From contig NW_025408684.1 of assembly GCF_020360975.1 (NCBI RefSeq), positions 434,001 to 498,000 on the forward strand: a DNA stretch of 64,000 bases, read 5' to 3'. The position numbers and the translations under genes are program-made. Positions 1 to 11,340 of this stretch are shown one piece after another. This DNA is from Hirsutella rhossiliensis. Its lineage: Eukaryota > Ascomycota > Sordariomycetes > Hypocreales > Ophiocordycipitaceae. Each line of letters starts with the position of its first letter. Position 1 is the first letter of the stretch. Under the pieces are notes generated by a model. That model was given only the letters and a program-made list of their open reading frames with translations. It was not told the origin of the DNA and did no database searches.

Positions 1-371
1 CGAGTGTGTGTAAGTACTGATGCGCAGTACCTGTACCAGTACCTGTGCTGTAGGTGTGTGAGTGGGAGCACACATGTATCCCGAACTGAGTCGCTACCCG
101 CCGTCGGGTGAAGCAAGACGCCGCCCGGAGAGGTACCCGGGAGTGGAGGGGTACCTTGACGGCAATACGGCAGCGGCATGGGGCAGACGGGTAGAAGCGG
201 GCCCACTCGCCTCCGTGTCACATGATGGACGACTCGACGTAACCTCAACCCTGTTGCTCCCTTTGCTCCCTCGTCTCCTGCCTTTCATCACCCTCTTTCA
301 ATAAACACCGCTTTTTCCTCTGGAGCTTCAAGGCTCTTCGCTCCGTCGACTCCGGGCCATCGATACGAGCC
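1..371. other. 5' flank of the M28 peptidase gene
   Basis: No gene is supported here. The first 60 bases are rich in GTAC/ACCTGT-type words, as in several other spacers of this window. The stretch at about 255-330 is pyrimidine-rich, as expected for a fungal promoter or leader just before the ATG at 372. Confidence 0.5.
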
Positions 372-2920
372 ATGATGAGCCGCCGCTCCGAAAGGACGCC
401 CCTCCTCCAGACCGTCCGTGTCGGCCCTCACCGGAACCGCTATCCGCACAACACCCGCCGCCGCTTCTGCACCATCGCCTGCGCCTCGCTGCTCATCTGC
501 GGCTTCGTTTCCTTCCTCACCCACGTCTTCTTCATCTGGCCTCATCACCATCATCACGCGCCCCATAGCCGCTATTCCCTCTCGGGACGCGGCGGCAACA
601 AAGTCAGCCACGAAAGGCTCCGCGACATCCTGCTTGCCACTCCCTCGGCAGAGCACGCAAAGGAATGGAGTCGCTACTACACCTCGGGCCCGCACCTGGC
701 TGGCAAGAACTATTCGCAGGCCGAGTGGACCATGAATAAGTGGCAGGGCTGGGGCATCCAGTCTAGCATCGTCCCCTACGACGTCTACATCAACTATCCC
801 GTCGACCACAGCCTTTCCTTGCTCAAGCAGTCTGACAAGTCCGATTCCTGGGACCTTGCCTTTGAGGCTTCCCTGGCGGAAGACGTCTTGGAAGAGGATC
901 CGACCACGGCTCTCGACACCGCCATCCCCACTTTCCACGGCTACTCGGCCAGCGGAAATGCCACGGCCCCCTTTGTCTACGTGAATTACGGCACCTATAG
1001 CGACTTTGAAGACCTGGTTAGCGCCGGCGTCGACCTCAAGGGCAAGATTGCCGTTGCCCGGTATGGTCGTGTTTTTCGCGGCCTCAAGGTCAAGCGCGCC
1101 CACGAAATGGGCATGGTGGCCGTTCTCATCTACAGCGACCCCGGCGAGGATGGCGACATGACCGACGAGGGCGGATATGACTACTACCCCAAGGGCCCCG
1201 CCCGGAATCCAAGCAGCGTGCAGCGTGGGAGCGTTCAATACCTTAGCGTGCGCCCCGGTGATCCGTGAGGTCCCCGAGCTGCAGCTAGCCATGCCTGCAT
1301 GGTGATTGTTTATTGCTGACCAAATCCGCGGCAGAACCACCCCTGGCTATCCTTCCAAGCCGGGCGCTCCTCGTGCACCGCCGCATGATTCGACGCCCCC
1401 CATTCCCTCCATCCCCATCTCCTATGCCGACGCCATCCCTATCCTCAAAGCTCTCAATGGCCACGGACTCCAGGCGGCTGAGCTGGGCGCGAGCTGGTCA
1501 AGGAATCTCGGTCTTGGGTACAAGGGCGTTGATTACAGCATCGGCCCGTCGCCCGAAACCGTAGTCCTCAATCTGACCAACGAGCAGAGCTACACGACGA
1601 CTCCCCTGTGGGACGTCATTGGCGTCGTCAACGGCACCATTCCAAACGAGGTCATTGTTGTCGGCAATCATCGAGATGCGTGGATTGCTGGCGGAGCCGC
1701 CGACCCAAACAGCGGCTCGGCCATCCTCAACGAAGTTATTCGAGGCGTCGGCAAGGCCCTCGAGGCTGGCTGGAAGCCACTGCGCACCATTGTCTTTGCC
1801 AGCTGGGACGGCGAGGAGTACGGCCTCATTGGCAGCACCGAATGGGTCGAAGAGTACATCCCCTGGCTCTCCGAGGCCAACGTCGCCTACATCAACGTCG
1901 ACGTCGGCGCCGCCGGGCCCGTCTTCAAGACCGCTGCGGCGCCGCTGCTTCACCAAGTCCTCCGAGACGCCACAAACCTGGTCCCGTCTCCCAACCAGAC
2001 GACGCCGGGCCAGACCGTCGGAGACGTGTGGGACGGCAGAATCAGAACCATGGGCAGCGGCAGCGACTTCACCGCGTTCCAGGACTATGCCGGCGTTCCC
2101 TGCATCGACATGAGCTTCAAGCCCGGGCGCGCCGACCCCGTCTACCACTACCACAGCAACTACGACAGCTTCCACTGGATGGAGGAGTACGGCGATCCTG
2201 GCTTCAAGTACCACGTGGCCATGGCCAAGGTGCTCGGAATGCTCGTCGCCGAGCTCAGCAACACAATCGTCATTCCCTTTAACGCCACCGAGTACGCCCG
2301 TGCCTTGGACAGCTACCTCGACATGGTCCAAGATAAGCTCCACCCCGGCAAGGAGTCTGACTCCCGGGCGCGCTCGTCCAGCGAAGTCAAGGGCAGCGCC
2401 GACGCCTTTGAAGAGAGCCTCAAGACCCTGCGCGAGTCCCTCGCCGGGCTGCGCGTCAAGGCCAGCGAGCTCGACGGGCGCGCCGCCTGGGCGAACCGCA
2501 AGCTCGAGGACGGCCTTCCCTGGTGGAACATCATTGCCAAGATCAAGCTGTGGATCACCATTGCCAACGTCAACACGCAGTTCAAGCACATGGAGCGCCA
2601 CTTTCTCTTCGAGGGCGGGCTCGACAACCGAAGCTGGTATAAGCACGTCGTGTTCGCGCCCGGTCTGTGGACGGGCTATTCGGGAGGTGCGTTTGATTTT
2701 CTTGCCCTGCTCTCCCCCTTTCCCATCTTTTTGGCCCCTTTATTCTTTGAGCAGCCACTTTGTGCCATGCATGGTGCTGGCAAACGCTGACGAAACATCG
2801 ACTGTAGACGTGTACCCGGGCCTGATGGAGAGCATCGCGGCCAAGGACTACACCAACGGCCTCAAGTGGGCCGGCATCATTGACCGATGCGTGGCCCGGG
2901 CTACTCGTGGGATACAATAG
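372..2920 (+). CDS. M28-family glutamate carboxypeptidase-like membrane peptidase
   Basis: The model has three exons (372-1264, 1335-2686, 2808-2920; introns 70 and 121 bp) and encodes about 785 aa. A short basic cytoplasmic head precedes one membrane segment (about residues 34-56), so it is a type II membrane protein. A protease-associated domain follows, then the M28 metallopeptidase core. Visible zinc and catalytic motifs are GNHRDAW, DPNSGSA, SWDGEEYGLIGS, SGSDFTAFQDYAG and YHYHSNYDSF. A transferrin-receptor-like dimerisation region forms the C-terminus. This order is that of human folate hydrolase/GCPII and yeast Tre1/Vps70. Family members remove C-terminal glutamate from peptides or folates, or act as vacuolar sorting adaptors. 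The catalytic residues are kept, so an active peptidase is likely. The substrate is unknown. The start is the first ATG of the in-frame MM pair. Confidence 0.93.
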
Positions 2921-3673
2921 GGTCATCGAGGACAGGTGAGTTGGACACGTCTGATGGACCGGGGTCGAGGGGAAGACGCGAAGGAGGCAGCGTGTCCCCG
3001 ACGGTCAAGTTTGGCTGCATGTCGCATGGCCAGGCATGGAATGGCAAGGCATCTCTCGCATACCAAATCAAGAGTCAATATCATAAAACAAGCCAGAGAT
3101 GGACTGTCACGCGACTTGCAGCCACATTCAGTCAAGCTTCGGCCCACTTTCTCATCACAAAGGCATGTCAATAACGAGGCAAAGAAGGCTTTGTTGAGCG
3201 TAAAGGGTTTGGAGGCGCAAACCTAGCCTGGGGATGCAAACTTTGAGCCTCTGCGCCTCGGGCTCTTTGCGCCGCCAAACCCAGCCAGCCAGCACGTGCC
3301 ATGAGTCCAGGTGAATGAGTATAAATTCTCCTCTGGCACAGGCATGGTTCTTTTCGTCCTGTCTCCTTCTACATCTTCTGCCATCCCATCTATCCCCTCG
3401 CCCCGCCGATGAACCCCTTCCCTCGAACGACGACGCCCATCGACTTTATCCGTCCCCTTCACCCAGAAGCAAAGCGAATACACGATACCAAAAGCACAAA
3501 GTGAAAGTGCCCCTCTTCCACCGCCTTCAGCTACTCACTCTCTATCATCATGCCGAGCCCACGCTCGCCTGCCCCAAGTCGTAACAATACCCGAAGCCGA
3601 GGGTGAAAGCCGGCGCTCACCCTGAAATCACCTCCCCTCCAAGGCAGAAAAAATCCCCGATGAACAAGCGGCG
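2921..3673. other. Spacer after the M28 peptidase gene
   Basis: This is the 3' flank of the peptidase gene followed by unique sequence. Around 3010-3060 there are clustered GGCATGG words. No ORF here has protein-family character or a splice-supported model. Confidence 0.4.
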
Positions 3674-3691
3674 TCGGCCTTTTGGCTAAGA
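3674..3691 (+). other. 18-nt match to the 5' stem-loop of U2 snRNA
   Basis: The sequence TCGGCCTTTTGGCTAAGA equals the conserved 5' segment of U2 spliceosomal RNA as I know it. The U2 branch-site recognition sequence (GTAGTA) and the Sm site do not follow; the match ends at base 3691. It is therefore a fragment or a chance resemblance, not a U2 gene. It lies at the left end of the approximately 200-bp tandem array. Confidence 0.5.
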
Positions 3692-4760
3692 GGGCCAACC
3701 CCCTCATACATTGTCCAGTCTTCACCGCCACGTCGGCTCAGACGAAAGTCGTAACCTACCAAGCCGATGATGAGGGCCACCACTCTGAGGTCAAAACAGT
3801 TCCTAAAGGGTTCCAAAAAATGAGGTCAGCCTCAAGGGCTGAGTGGGCTAATCTCCCTCATATATGTGCTTCTCTTCATTGCCGCATTGGCTCAGACCGA
3901 GACCTATTTAAATCATTGGGGTCCTCACCTCGACTCAAACGCCAGACGGAGCTGACCTCAAGCCGGTGATGAGAGCCATTACTCTGAGGTCGAAATGGTT
4001 CCTAAAGGGTTCCAAAAAATGAGGTCAGCCAAGGGCTGAGCGGCTAATCTCCCTCATACATGTTCTTCTCTTCATTGCCGCATTGGCTCAGATCGAGACC
4101 TGTTTAAATCATTGGGGTCCTCACCTCGACTCAAACGCCAGACGGAGCTGACCTCAAGCCGGTGATGAGAGCCATTACTCTGAGGTCGAAATGGTTCCTA
4201 AAGGGTTCCAAAAAATGAGGTCAGCCAAGGGCTGAGCGGGCTAATCTCCCTCATACATGTTCTTCTCTTCATTGCCGCATTGGCTCAGATCGAGACCTGT
4301 TTAAATCATTGGGGTCCTCACCTCGACTCAAACGCCAGACGGAGCTGACCTCAAGCCGGTGATGAGAGCCATTACTCTGAGGTCGAAATGGTTCCTAAAG
4401 GGTTCCAAAAAATGAGGTCAGCCTCAAGGGCTGAGCGGGCTAATCTCCCTCATACGCAAGGATCTCTTCATTGCCGCATTGGCTCAGATCGTACTCGAGT
4501 TTTAATCATTGGGGTCCTCACCTCGAGTCAACCGCCAGACGGAGCTGACCTCAAGCCGATGATGGAAGGAAAACGTTCCGAGGCCGAGAATAGTTCCCAA
4601 AAGGTTCCAAAAAAAGAGGTCAGCCTCGAAGAGCTGAGTGGGCTAAATCTCCCTCACGCACAAGGGTCTCTTCATCGCCGCATTGGCTTAGATCGTACTC
4701 ATAGCCTTGCCGATGATGAAACAAACGCTCTGAGGCAGAAGCGGCTCCTCAAAGGCGACT
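3675..4760. repeat. Tandem array of about 200-bp units (5-6 copies)
   Basis: The landmark ATTGGCTCAGA recurs at 3886, 4082, 4279 and 4478, and as ATTGGCTTAGA at 4682, giving periods of 196, 197, 199 and 204 bp. A diverged, shorter unit precedes them (equivalent landmark near 3732). Each full unit contains the inverted pair GCTGACCTCA / TGAGGTCAGC separated by about 60 bp (3951-3960 with 4020-4029, 4147-4156 with 4216-4225, 4344-4353 with 4413-4422; one mismatch in the last). The period is not a multiple of three, so the ORFs crossing it are incidental. The middle copies are the most alike and the outer ones more diverged, as in a satellite array homogenised by unequal exchange. It lies between two convergent genes. 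Confidence 0.9.
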
Positions 4761-5284
4761 GAGGTCGTTCATTCGTCTGGGTTGTGCATTCATAGATGCG
4801 AAAGGGCAAAGAGAGGGGGAGGAACCGAGCGAGGATCATGATGGGCAACGACGGCGTGTCGTGTCGTGACGGTCGTCGATGGCTGTGTACCGATGCCGAA
4901 TTCCTGACCTGGGGCATGTGTTAGTCGAAAGCAAGTGCTAATGGATGGGCAGAGGACTCACCATCCTGGCCCAGCTCACGTCCCCTATTCAATGCCCCAG
5001 GGCACCTAAACAGAGAAAGGGAAGCCTTCATTCCTGTGTCATTTGCACTAAGCAGTGATATGGCAAGGGGGAGGCCTTGACGAGACCTTGAAGAGCAAAG
5101 GCGGCAAAATAAGACGGAGGCAGACAGGGGTAGGGGGCGGGACAGGGTCGGGGGAGGAGGAGAAGCAGGGCGACAAGGACAAGACGAGGGGACTGGTGGA
5201 ATCGACGAGAGGAAAGATGGGCGGGGTGACGACAGCAAAGGAAGAGGGCATGTGGGAGCGGCAGAGCCAAGTGCACCGACGAAG
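4761..5284. other. Purine-rich spacer
   Basis: Past the satellite array the + strand is rich in GA/GGA words. On the - strand this gives long pyrimidine-rich frames that read as Ser/Pro/Leu-rich peptides. None has family character or a plausible start, so I call no gene. Confidence 0.4.
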
Positions 5285-5620
5285 ACGGTGGACGGGAACG
5301 CCAAGGCTGAGGATGATGATTGAGGTGGACGATCAGAAAGAGGTGATCAAGAGAGCAGGATAGAAACAAAAGACGGGTCGAGAGCCCAGCTCGCGAGGAC
5401 GATGGGCCAAGGCGAGACGGTGATGATGACGAGAATGAACAGAAAGGGGCAATGAGGAGAGCAGAGCATTGGGAGGCGGATCGAGAGCCCAGCTGGCGAA
5501 GTCAATGGACGGGGGTGCCAAGGCTGGTCGATGGTGATGATTGACAAAGACGAGCAGAAAAGAGTGATGAAAAGAAGAGGAGAGGAGAGGGTTGGGAGAC
5601 GAGTCCAGAGCTCGGTTGAA
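5285..5620. repeat. Degenerate tandem repeat, about 100-120 bp unit, 3 copies
   Basis: The phrase CGAGAGCCCAGC occurs at 5379 and 5482 and a variant at about 5600, giving spacings of 103 and 118 bp. Between them a block resembling GCCAAGGCTG...GATGATGA...GAACAGAAA recurs with indels. The unequal spacing argues against a protein-coding repeat. It appears to be an old, eroded minisatellite. Confidence 0.6.
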
Positions 5621-6513
5621 GTACTGCGTCTGCACATCCTCGCAACTTCCCGGGCATCCCATCGCCACCACCCCCACCCAGGCCTTCCGCGCAGCGCGCA
5701 ACGGGCGAGCAGGCGGGCTCAGAGAGACGGGTAGGCCGACCCTCACCTGCAGTAACGGCACGGCAGAGAGAAGCCTTGGTCTTGCCAGCATGACGGCCAA
5801 GGCAGGCATGAGCAGCCAAGAGAGCAACGCTCGGAGGGGAGGCTGCCCCGTGGTCGTCGTCTACCGCAAGTCAAGAGCTCCACAAGACGGGATCAACTCA
5901 AGGAAGGCTCTTTTGCAAGGGACACGGACGGCGCGCTCTTCAAGCTCAGGGTGTTAAGTCTATGTATGTATGCCACCATGTTGGCAGAACGAGCTCATCG
6001 TCACAAGCCAAGTACACTGGTGGAGGCTCGCGAATCCATTGATTGCCGGCAGGCTCGCCTTTACATGTAGTTCCCCCTTTTTTTCATGTCGAGGAGAAGG
6101 ACGGGTCGTCTGCTACCTACGTGTGGGAAGCAGAGGCAGCCACCGGTGTCGTGGACGCAAGCTGCCTTCGAGAAAATAGCAGAAATGGCACTTGCAAGGG
6201 TACGAATCCGACACTTGATTCCACGTTGGAAAGAGCGGGTTTATCCACGTATTCGCCACGGGACGTCTTGACTATGGTCGTGTAAGTGGGCGTATTACGG
6301 AGTGCTACCTGCAGACAAATCTCATGGCATCTACATACAAGAACCACCAGGCCACAATAACAGCAGTTTCACATGAATTCACCTGCCACAAAGGCTCGCA
6401 TGCAGTAGCCCAGTCTCTTTATTTCTGCGTGAGCCGGGATAATACAGGCAGCAGTAAGAGTGACCCGTCATGGCCCATATCTACGGCCTTTACTTACCCT
6501 ATACAAGCCCCCT
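5621..6513. other. Spacer downstream of the NAD+ synthetase gene
   Basis: This contains no recognisable gene. It presumably includes the 3' UTR of the NAD+ synthetase gene, whose stop codon is at 6514-6516 on the - strand. Confidence 0.4.
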
Positions 6514-9500
6514 TTACGCCTTGGCACCCCTCTTCTCCTTTATCTTGCTCTCCAAGTGCTCGACGTGCTCTTTAATCTTTCCAAACTGCCACGGCCAGTT
6601 GACGACGTACAAGAAGGGGCGCAGGCTGAGCAATCCGTTAGCTACCGCAATACCCCTTGGCTTGAACTCGACTCCAGGTCCCGCAGACTTACTCGTGTCT
6701 GTTATCGTCGGGATTGTACCCCGACAGGTGCACACTCGGCGTGATAATGGTGGCTTTGTGCCGGTTGATGGCGTAGAAGCGGTAGAAGCGGTAGACCTTC
6801 TCAGCAATCTCCCTAGGCCCAAAGCCTGGGCGTTCTTTCCACTGGCTCAGCAGTCGGAGGTAGGCGGACCACGGGCCCAGCTTGTCGACCTTGCGCAGGA
6901 TGCCCAGGTCGGAAAGCTCCGAGTATGTCAGGCCCATCTCAACCTCGTCGGCCTGGACGCCGGCCGAGAGGGGGAGGAGCTCGGCCGAGGGCGTCGCCTC
7001 GATGAACTCGTCCATGATGGGCAGGTCCCAGTTGTCGCGGGCCCAGCGCTGGAAGTCCTTGGCGTCGTTCTTGGAGATGGAACCCAAGGGGGCGAGGTCG
7101 GCTGAACTGGCGTCGTACTGGGGTGCTCGCATGTCAGCCTTGTCCCGTTGGCTGTAGTGAGTGAGATCCTCACCTTGGTGTAGTAGCCGCGCAGATTCTC
7201 TATTCCCTATCAGCTTCTTCTCATCTTCATCGGCAACATCAACAGCGACTCACCGTCAACGTTGCCCGATCCCAAGACGAGCAGAGCTGCACCTGCTCGG
7301 GGCAAGCCTCTGGCCTGAGTCGATAGCTGAGCAAGCTCGTAAGCTACCACCATTCGGTTTCTGGCCTGAATGTTTTGCTTGGCCAAATTCTCGTTCACCG
7401 TCCCGCCCTCAACAGAGAACCTCGGCTTAAATCCACCGAGCGACTGCTCGACAATTGACTCGTGGGCTCTAATCGCCTGGTCGATGTTGATGTCCGTGTG
7501 GTAGGCCCCGATGCGCTCAGCTAGCCTCTTGGCCCCTATGTGATCCTGTCGTCAGTCCATGTCGCTCCATGACAGCTCAGGCCTCCGGAGAAGTCGGTTT
7601 GGGCCTGTTGCTCCCCGAGACCAGCAGGAAAGGGGGGTAATAAGGGTGCGTACTCGACCGGGTCTCATCGGAACTGTTGACTGTGCCCATGAAACAGGTG
7701 TGAAGTAGTTTCGACACGATTTCTTCGGGGCTTTTGGGAGAATAATCCTTCTCGCCCACCGCTCTGCGCAGATCGTGCAAGGTGCTGTCTTGGCCGCTTC
7801 TGATGGACAGCAGCACTAGCCTTGCCATGCCGTATACAAACAGCGCAACGGTAGAGCTGTCTAACCCGCCCGACAAAGCAATGAAGAAACCCGCGCTGGA
7901 GCTGCGGACCAGATATTGCCACAGGTAGACCGATGTCGCCATGTAGATTTCCTCCATGGGGTTCAAGATTTTGATGGGAATCTCGGTGGAAATGACCTTG
8001 TCCGAGAGAAACATGTCCGCGCCGGGGCGACACAAAGCCATGTCGCACTCGACACGGGGGTATTCGGGCTGCTGGGCTGCCTGTATGTTGCGGCTGTGGC
8101 TGGTCCGGTAGCTCCGGACTCTCTCGAGGTCGACAGTGGCGACGGTGACCTCGACTGGAGCGAGAGAGAACTGAGACGACTGTGCCAGGACTTCGCCGTT
8201 CTGGATAATCATGCTGCTTCCATCGCTGCAAAGCGCATGAGCATCGACTCGTCTGCAAAAATGGCGGACACTGAAGCTTACAATAGCATTCTGGCTTCGC
8301 CGTCAACGCCCGTGGCGTTTGCGTAGACGTACAATCCGCCATTGCTCCTTGTCGAGTTCGATATCAGGTTAAGCCTCTTCTCGAGTTTGCGCAGCTCGGC
8401 GTGTGAAGCACTGGAGTTCTACCATGGTAATCGGGTGAGTCCATGCCCTTCAGGGGTGCCTTGGGGGTAGCGAGTCTGACGGCCCACGCTCCAGGGAAAG
8501 TGAAGACGAAGGGTGACGTACCAGAATGATCTCGGCCCCGTTGACTGCGGGTTGGGAGTTAGCGTTTGGTAAGAAGGGTCTTCAGGGGCGCAAGGGAGCC
8601 TGAATTCACGTACGGCCGGTGAAGATGGACGGGTTCCTCGGGACAAACTAGAGAAGATTGTGTCAATAAGTTTACAACAGAGCGTTTAAAGCCTGCTGCT
8701 CGCCGATCGTCGTGGAACCGAGTAGCGAACATGGCTGCAGCACAAAGACAAAGCACTGACCAGTTCCTCGCACGTCTCGCAAGTGACGGAAGTATCGGGC
8801 GTTTCCAGTATGAAGTCGCCAATCGGAACCGTCTTCTGCCCCGTCACGTCCTTGACGACCTGGTGCAGCTTGTACGCTTCCACCTGGCGCTCCTTGACCC
8901 ATGCCGTGAAGTGGCGAGCCTCCCGATACAGCCCGTCCCCCGCAAGCGCTACGTTGGACACTCGATTAGCCCATTGCTTTGCTGTGGCGGGTTTCTGGCG
9001 AAGCTTGATGAGTAGAAAGGGCGGAAGAGAACGGCCTGTAGAGGGAAAGGGAAAGATGGAGGGTTTGTAGATACCTTGCTTCGCCCTGACGGCAAAGACC
9101 TTTCGGTATGTGCACAGGACTCGGCAGTTGTATTGCACGTTTCTGGCCTTGACGCCCATGCCCAGGTCGACGAGGATGCCGCGGCACACATCATTGGAGA
9201 TGACGTCGGCCAGGACCTCCCAGCTGTGCAGCTCGGTGTCGCTCTTGGGTTGAGGGTTAGCAGCGGGAGCTTATACATGGCAATCGCGATGCTCAGAGGC
9301 CAGCGAGCTCGGCGTACCTCGAGATGGTGATCGAGGCATCCTAATCTACAAGTCAGAGAACTGCACTCGTCCGCCCCCAAAGAACGAGTCAGGGCAGCGT
9401 ACCGTAGCCGGGGATCTCGAGCTCTGGCCCCGTCCGCAGCGAGGCTCCCTTTTCCTTGGCGATCCGGATCGACTCCAGGATACGGTCTCGGTTCCCCACA

Positions 9501-9553
9501 AAGTCAAGCGGGACGCTCGGCAGCGTGGCCGCAGCGACCGTCACGAAGCTCAT
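6514..9553 (-). CDS. QNS1: Glutamine-dependent NAD+ synthetase
   Basis: This enzyme makes NAD+ from deamido-NAD+, ATP and glutamine, the last step of NAD biosynthesis. I resolve 12 exons on the - strand: 9553-9403, 9340-9318, 9243-9075, 8948-8761, 8647-8614, 8544-8522, 8418-8282, 8225-7654, 7535-7254, 7199-7174, 7117-6693 and 6625-6514. They join in frame into 713 aa, close to the usual fungal length of about 714. The N-terminal CN-hydrolase (glutaminase) domain shows the Glu-Lys-Cys triad: Glu in [10 protein letters not shown], Lys in RAKQALAGDG, Cys in TCETCEEL. The C-terminal synthetase domain has the PP-loop SGGLDSS, then [26 protein letters not shown] and FYAINRHK. Several exons are only 23-34 nt long. 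The number of introns is far above that of the neighbouring genes. Confidence 0.95.
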
Positions 9554-9864
9554 CTTTGACCGCGGCGAGTGAGAGTTGACAAAGTGTGTTGCGCAAGCTT
9601 GGTTCCACTTTTGCTCCGGTGTAGGAGTGGTGGTGTCTTGGGATGGACTGCATAAGCAAGCGGGGTACCCGAGTTTATGTAGAGAGACGCATATCAAGGA
9701 AAGTATCTTTTTTCCGACTCGACGACTGAACACTAAGCTCGTTGGACACAAACAACATCTGGAGACTGTAAACAACATCTGGAGACTGTGTTTCTCCTGA
9801 CCTTATCTGGTGCTAGGGAACCCGCGTCTATCCTCTTGGCAACCCATCATACAGCGCCTCTGCT

Positions 9865-11079
9865 CTAAAACTTATACACCTGCTCCTTGGAGTAGCCCAG
9901 GTCCTTGAGCGCGCCCACCAGCTCGCCCTGGTCCTTGGGGTTGACCTTGTTGCCCGACACGGCATTCATCAAGCCCGGGGGCCCGCATACAAACAGCTTG
10001 ATGTTGTCACCCTTGGGCTCTGGCAGCACCGTCTTGAGCAGGTCCTTGGTGATGAAGCCCGTGCCGCCCTGCCAGCCCTTGGGCGCCTTGTCCAGCACGT
10101 AAAAAGCGCGGAACCGCTGCGGGTACGTATTCTCCAGCTCAGACAGCTCCTTCTTGAGCAAAATATCCTCCTCGCTGACGTTGCCAAAGACCAGCGTCAC
10201 CTTGGTCTTGTCGTTGGGGTTGTTGAAGATGGCGCGCAGCAGCTGGTACATGGGTGTGATGCCCGTGCCGCCAGCAATGAGCCCAATGTGCTCGTGCTTG
10301 TTCTCCGCCCACGCGTACTTGGGCAGCGGGCCCTTGAAGTCGAGCCGCTGGCCTGGGGCCATGCTGTGCAGGTGCGTGCTCATGGGGCCGTCGGGGTACT
10401 TCTTGACCAAGAGGTCCATGTAGCCTTTCTCGCCTGCTCAGCAGGTTAGCCAGGACCATAGCCAAGCAACATAAACCCCAACAGCGTTGGTCACCCCGGA
10501 GTGGGAGACAGGGGAGGCCGAGGGCACGCACCTTCGTCGCTGATGGGAGTGTAAGGCCGTAGGGTGGCCTTTTCGTCGCTGGGCCCCTTGTACTTGGTCA
10601 GGATTGCGCTGGCAATCTGCAGGCCAGAAACCATGTCGCCCTCTGGCAGCTCGAAGCGGAAGCGCTTGGTGTTGTGGTTGACCGTCTCGACGTCGGCCAG
10701 CTTCAGCGAGACGAAGCCCTGATCACCGCCGGTAAAGGCCGGCTTCCCCGCGCCGCCAACCGCCTGCTTGACCTTGGCCTCGGCCTTTTGCGCCGACGGC
10801 GTGCCGCTCATGTACCAGAAGCCGGCGCCGGCGAGGGCCGCACCGCCGGCGACGTAGAGGAACGTGTTGGAGCCGCCGCCGCCGCCCTGGGATCCGGACT
10901 CGGTGGCGTAGCGGCGTGCCTGCTGAAGCCTGGGTCAGCAAGTGAGCATCGGGGAAAGCTTGCCGCGCCAAGGCGAGCTTTGCTGGAGGCTGGAGAGCAG
11001 TGCAAGACAGGAGAGGCAGGCGAGGACAGCTTACCGTCCTCAGCGGCAGGGCCGCGCGGAAAGCAGATCTGCAAAACAT
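9865..11079 (-). CDS. MCR1: Mitochondrial NADH-cytochrome b5 reductase
   Basis: This FAD flavoprotein passes electrons from NADH to cytochrome b5 or to ascorbyl radicals, and is anchored in the outer membrane or intermembrane space of mitochondria. Three exons (11079-11035, 10922-10532, 10433-9865; introns 112 and 98 bp) give 334 aa. The N-terminus has an Arg-rich presequence and then a membrane segment ([18 protein letters not shown]). The FAD motif is [10 protein letters not shown], the NADH-binding motifs are [16 protein letters not shown] and [12 protein letters not shown], and the C-terminus ends in YKF, near the usual aromatic end of the family. It lies 311 bp from the NAD+ synthetase start on the same strand, and both act in NAD(H) chemistry, though there is no evidence of co-regulation. 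Confidence 0.95.
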
Positions 11080-11340
11080 TTTGGCCTACGGTTCCTCGAG
11101 TGGGAAATAGCCAATTGAAAACCACTGATGGCGCTGCAGCTGATTTCGAGCTGGAGAGTGTCAATCGACGGCGTATGCAACAAGGGGGAGCTTGCGAAGA
11201 CCCCAGAAGTTCGTCCGGATACGCTGATCTGAGCTGCACCGGATGGACGGATCGGGCACGTGACACCGGCATGACGCAAGCTTCCCTGATTGATAATCCG
11301 GCCTCATCCCCAGCCCCTTGCCTCACATAAGCAATTCGCC
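11080..11340. other. MCR1 promoter region
   Basis: GC-rich spacer upstream of MCR1 with no gene. The composition changes abruptly at about 11330, where the AT-rich island begins. Confidence 0.4.

Noticed and set aside
1498..2646. Long open frame (382 codons) on the - strand opposite the M28 peptidase
   Set aside because: It is a GC-rich shadow of the peptidase exon; the + strand carries all family motifs.
3674..3870. A U2 snRNA gene
   Set aside because: Only 18 nt match; the branch-site recognition sequence, later stem-loops and Sm site are missing.
5333..5827. 164-codon - strand frame with internally repeated Ser/Pro/His-rich text
   Set aside because: It reads through a degenerate DNA minisatellite with unequal period; no family character and frame not kept between copies.
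6514..11079. An NAD-metabolism gene cluster
   Set aside because: Only two adjacent genes and no further pathway members; adjacency alone does not show co-regulation.
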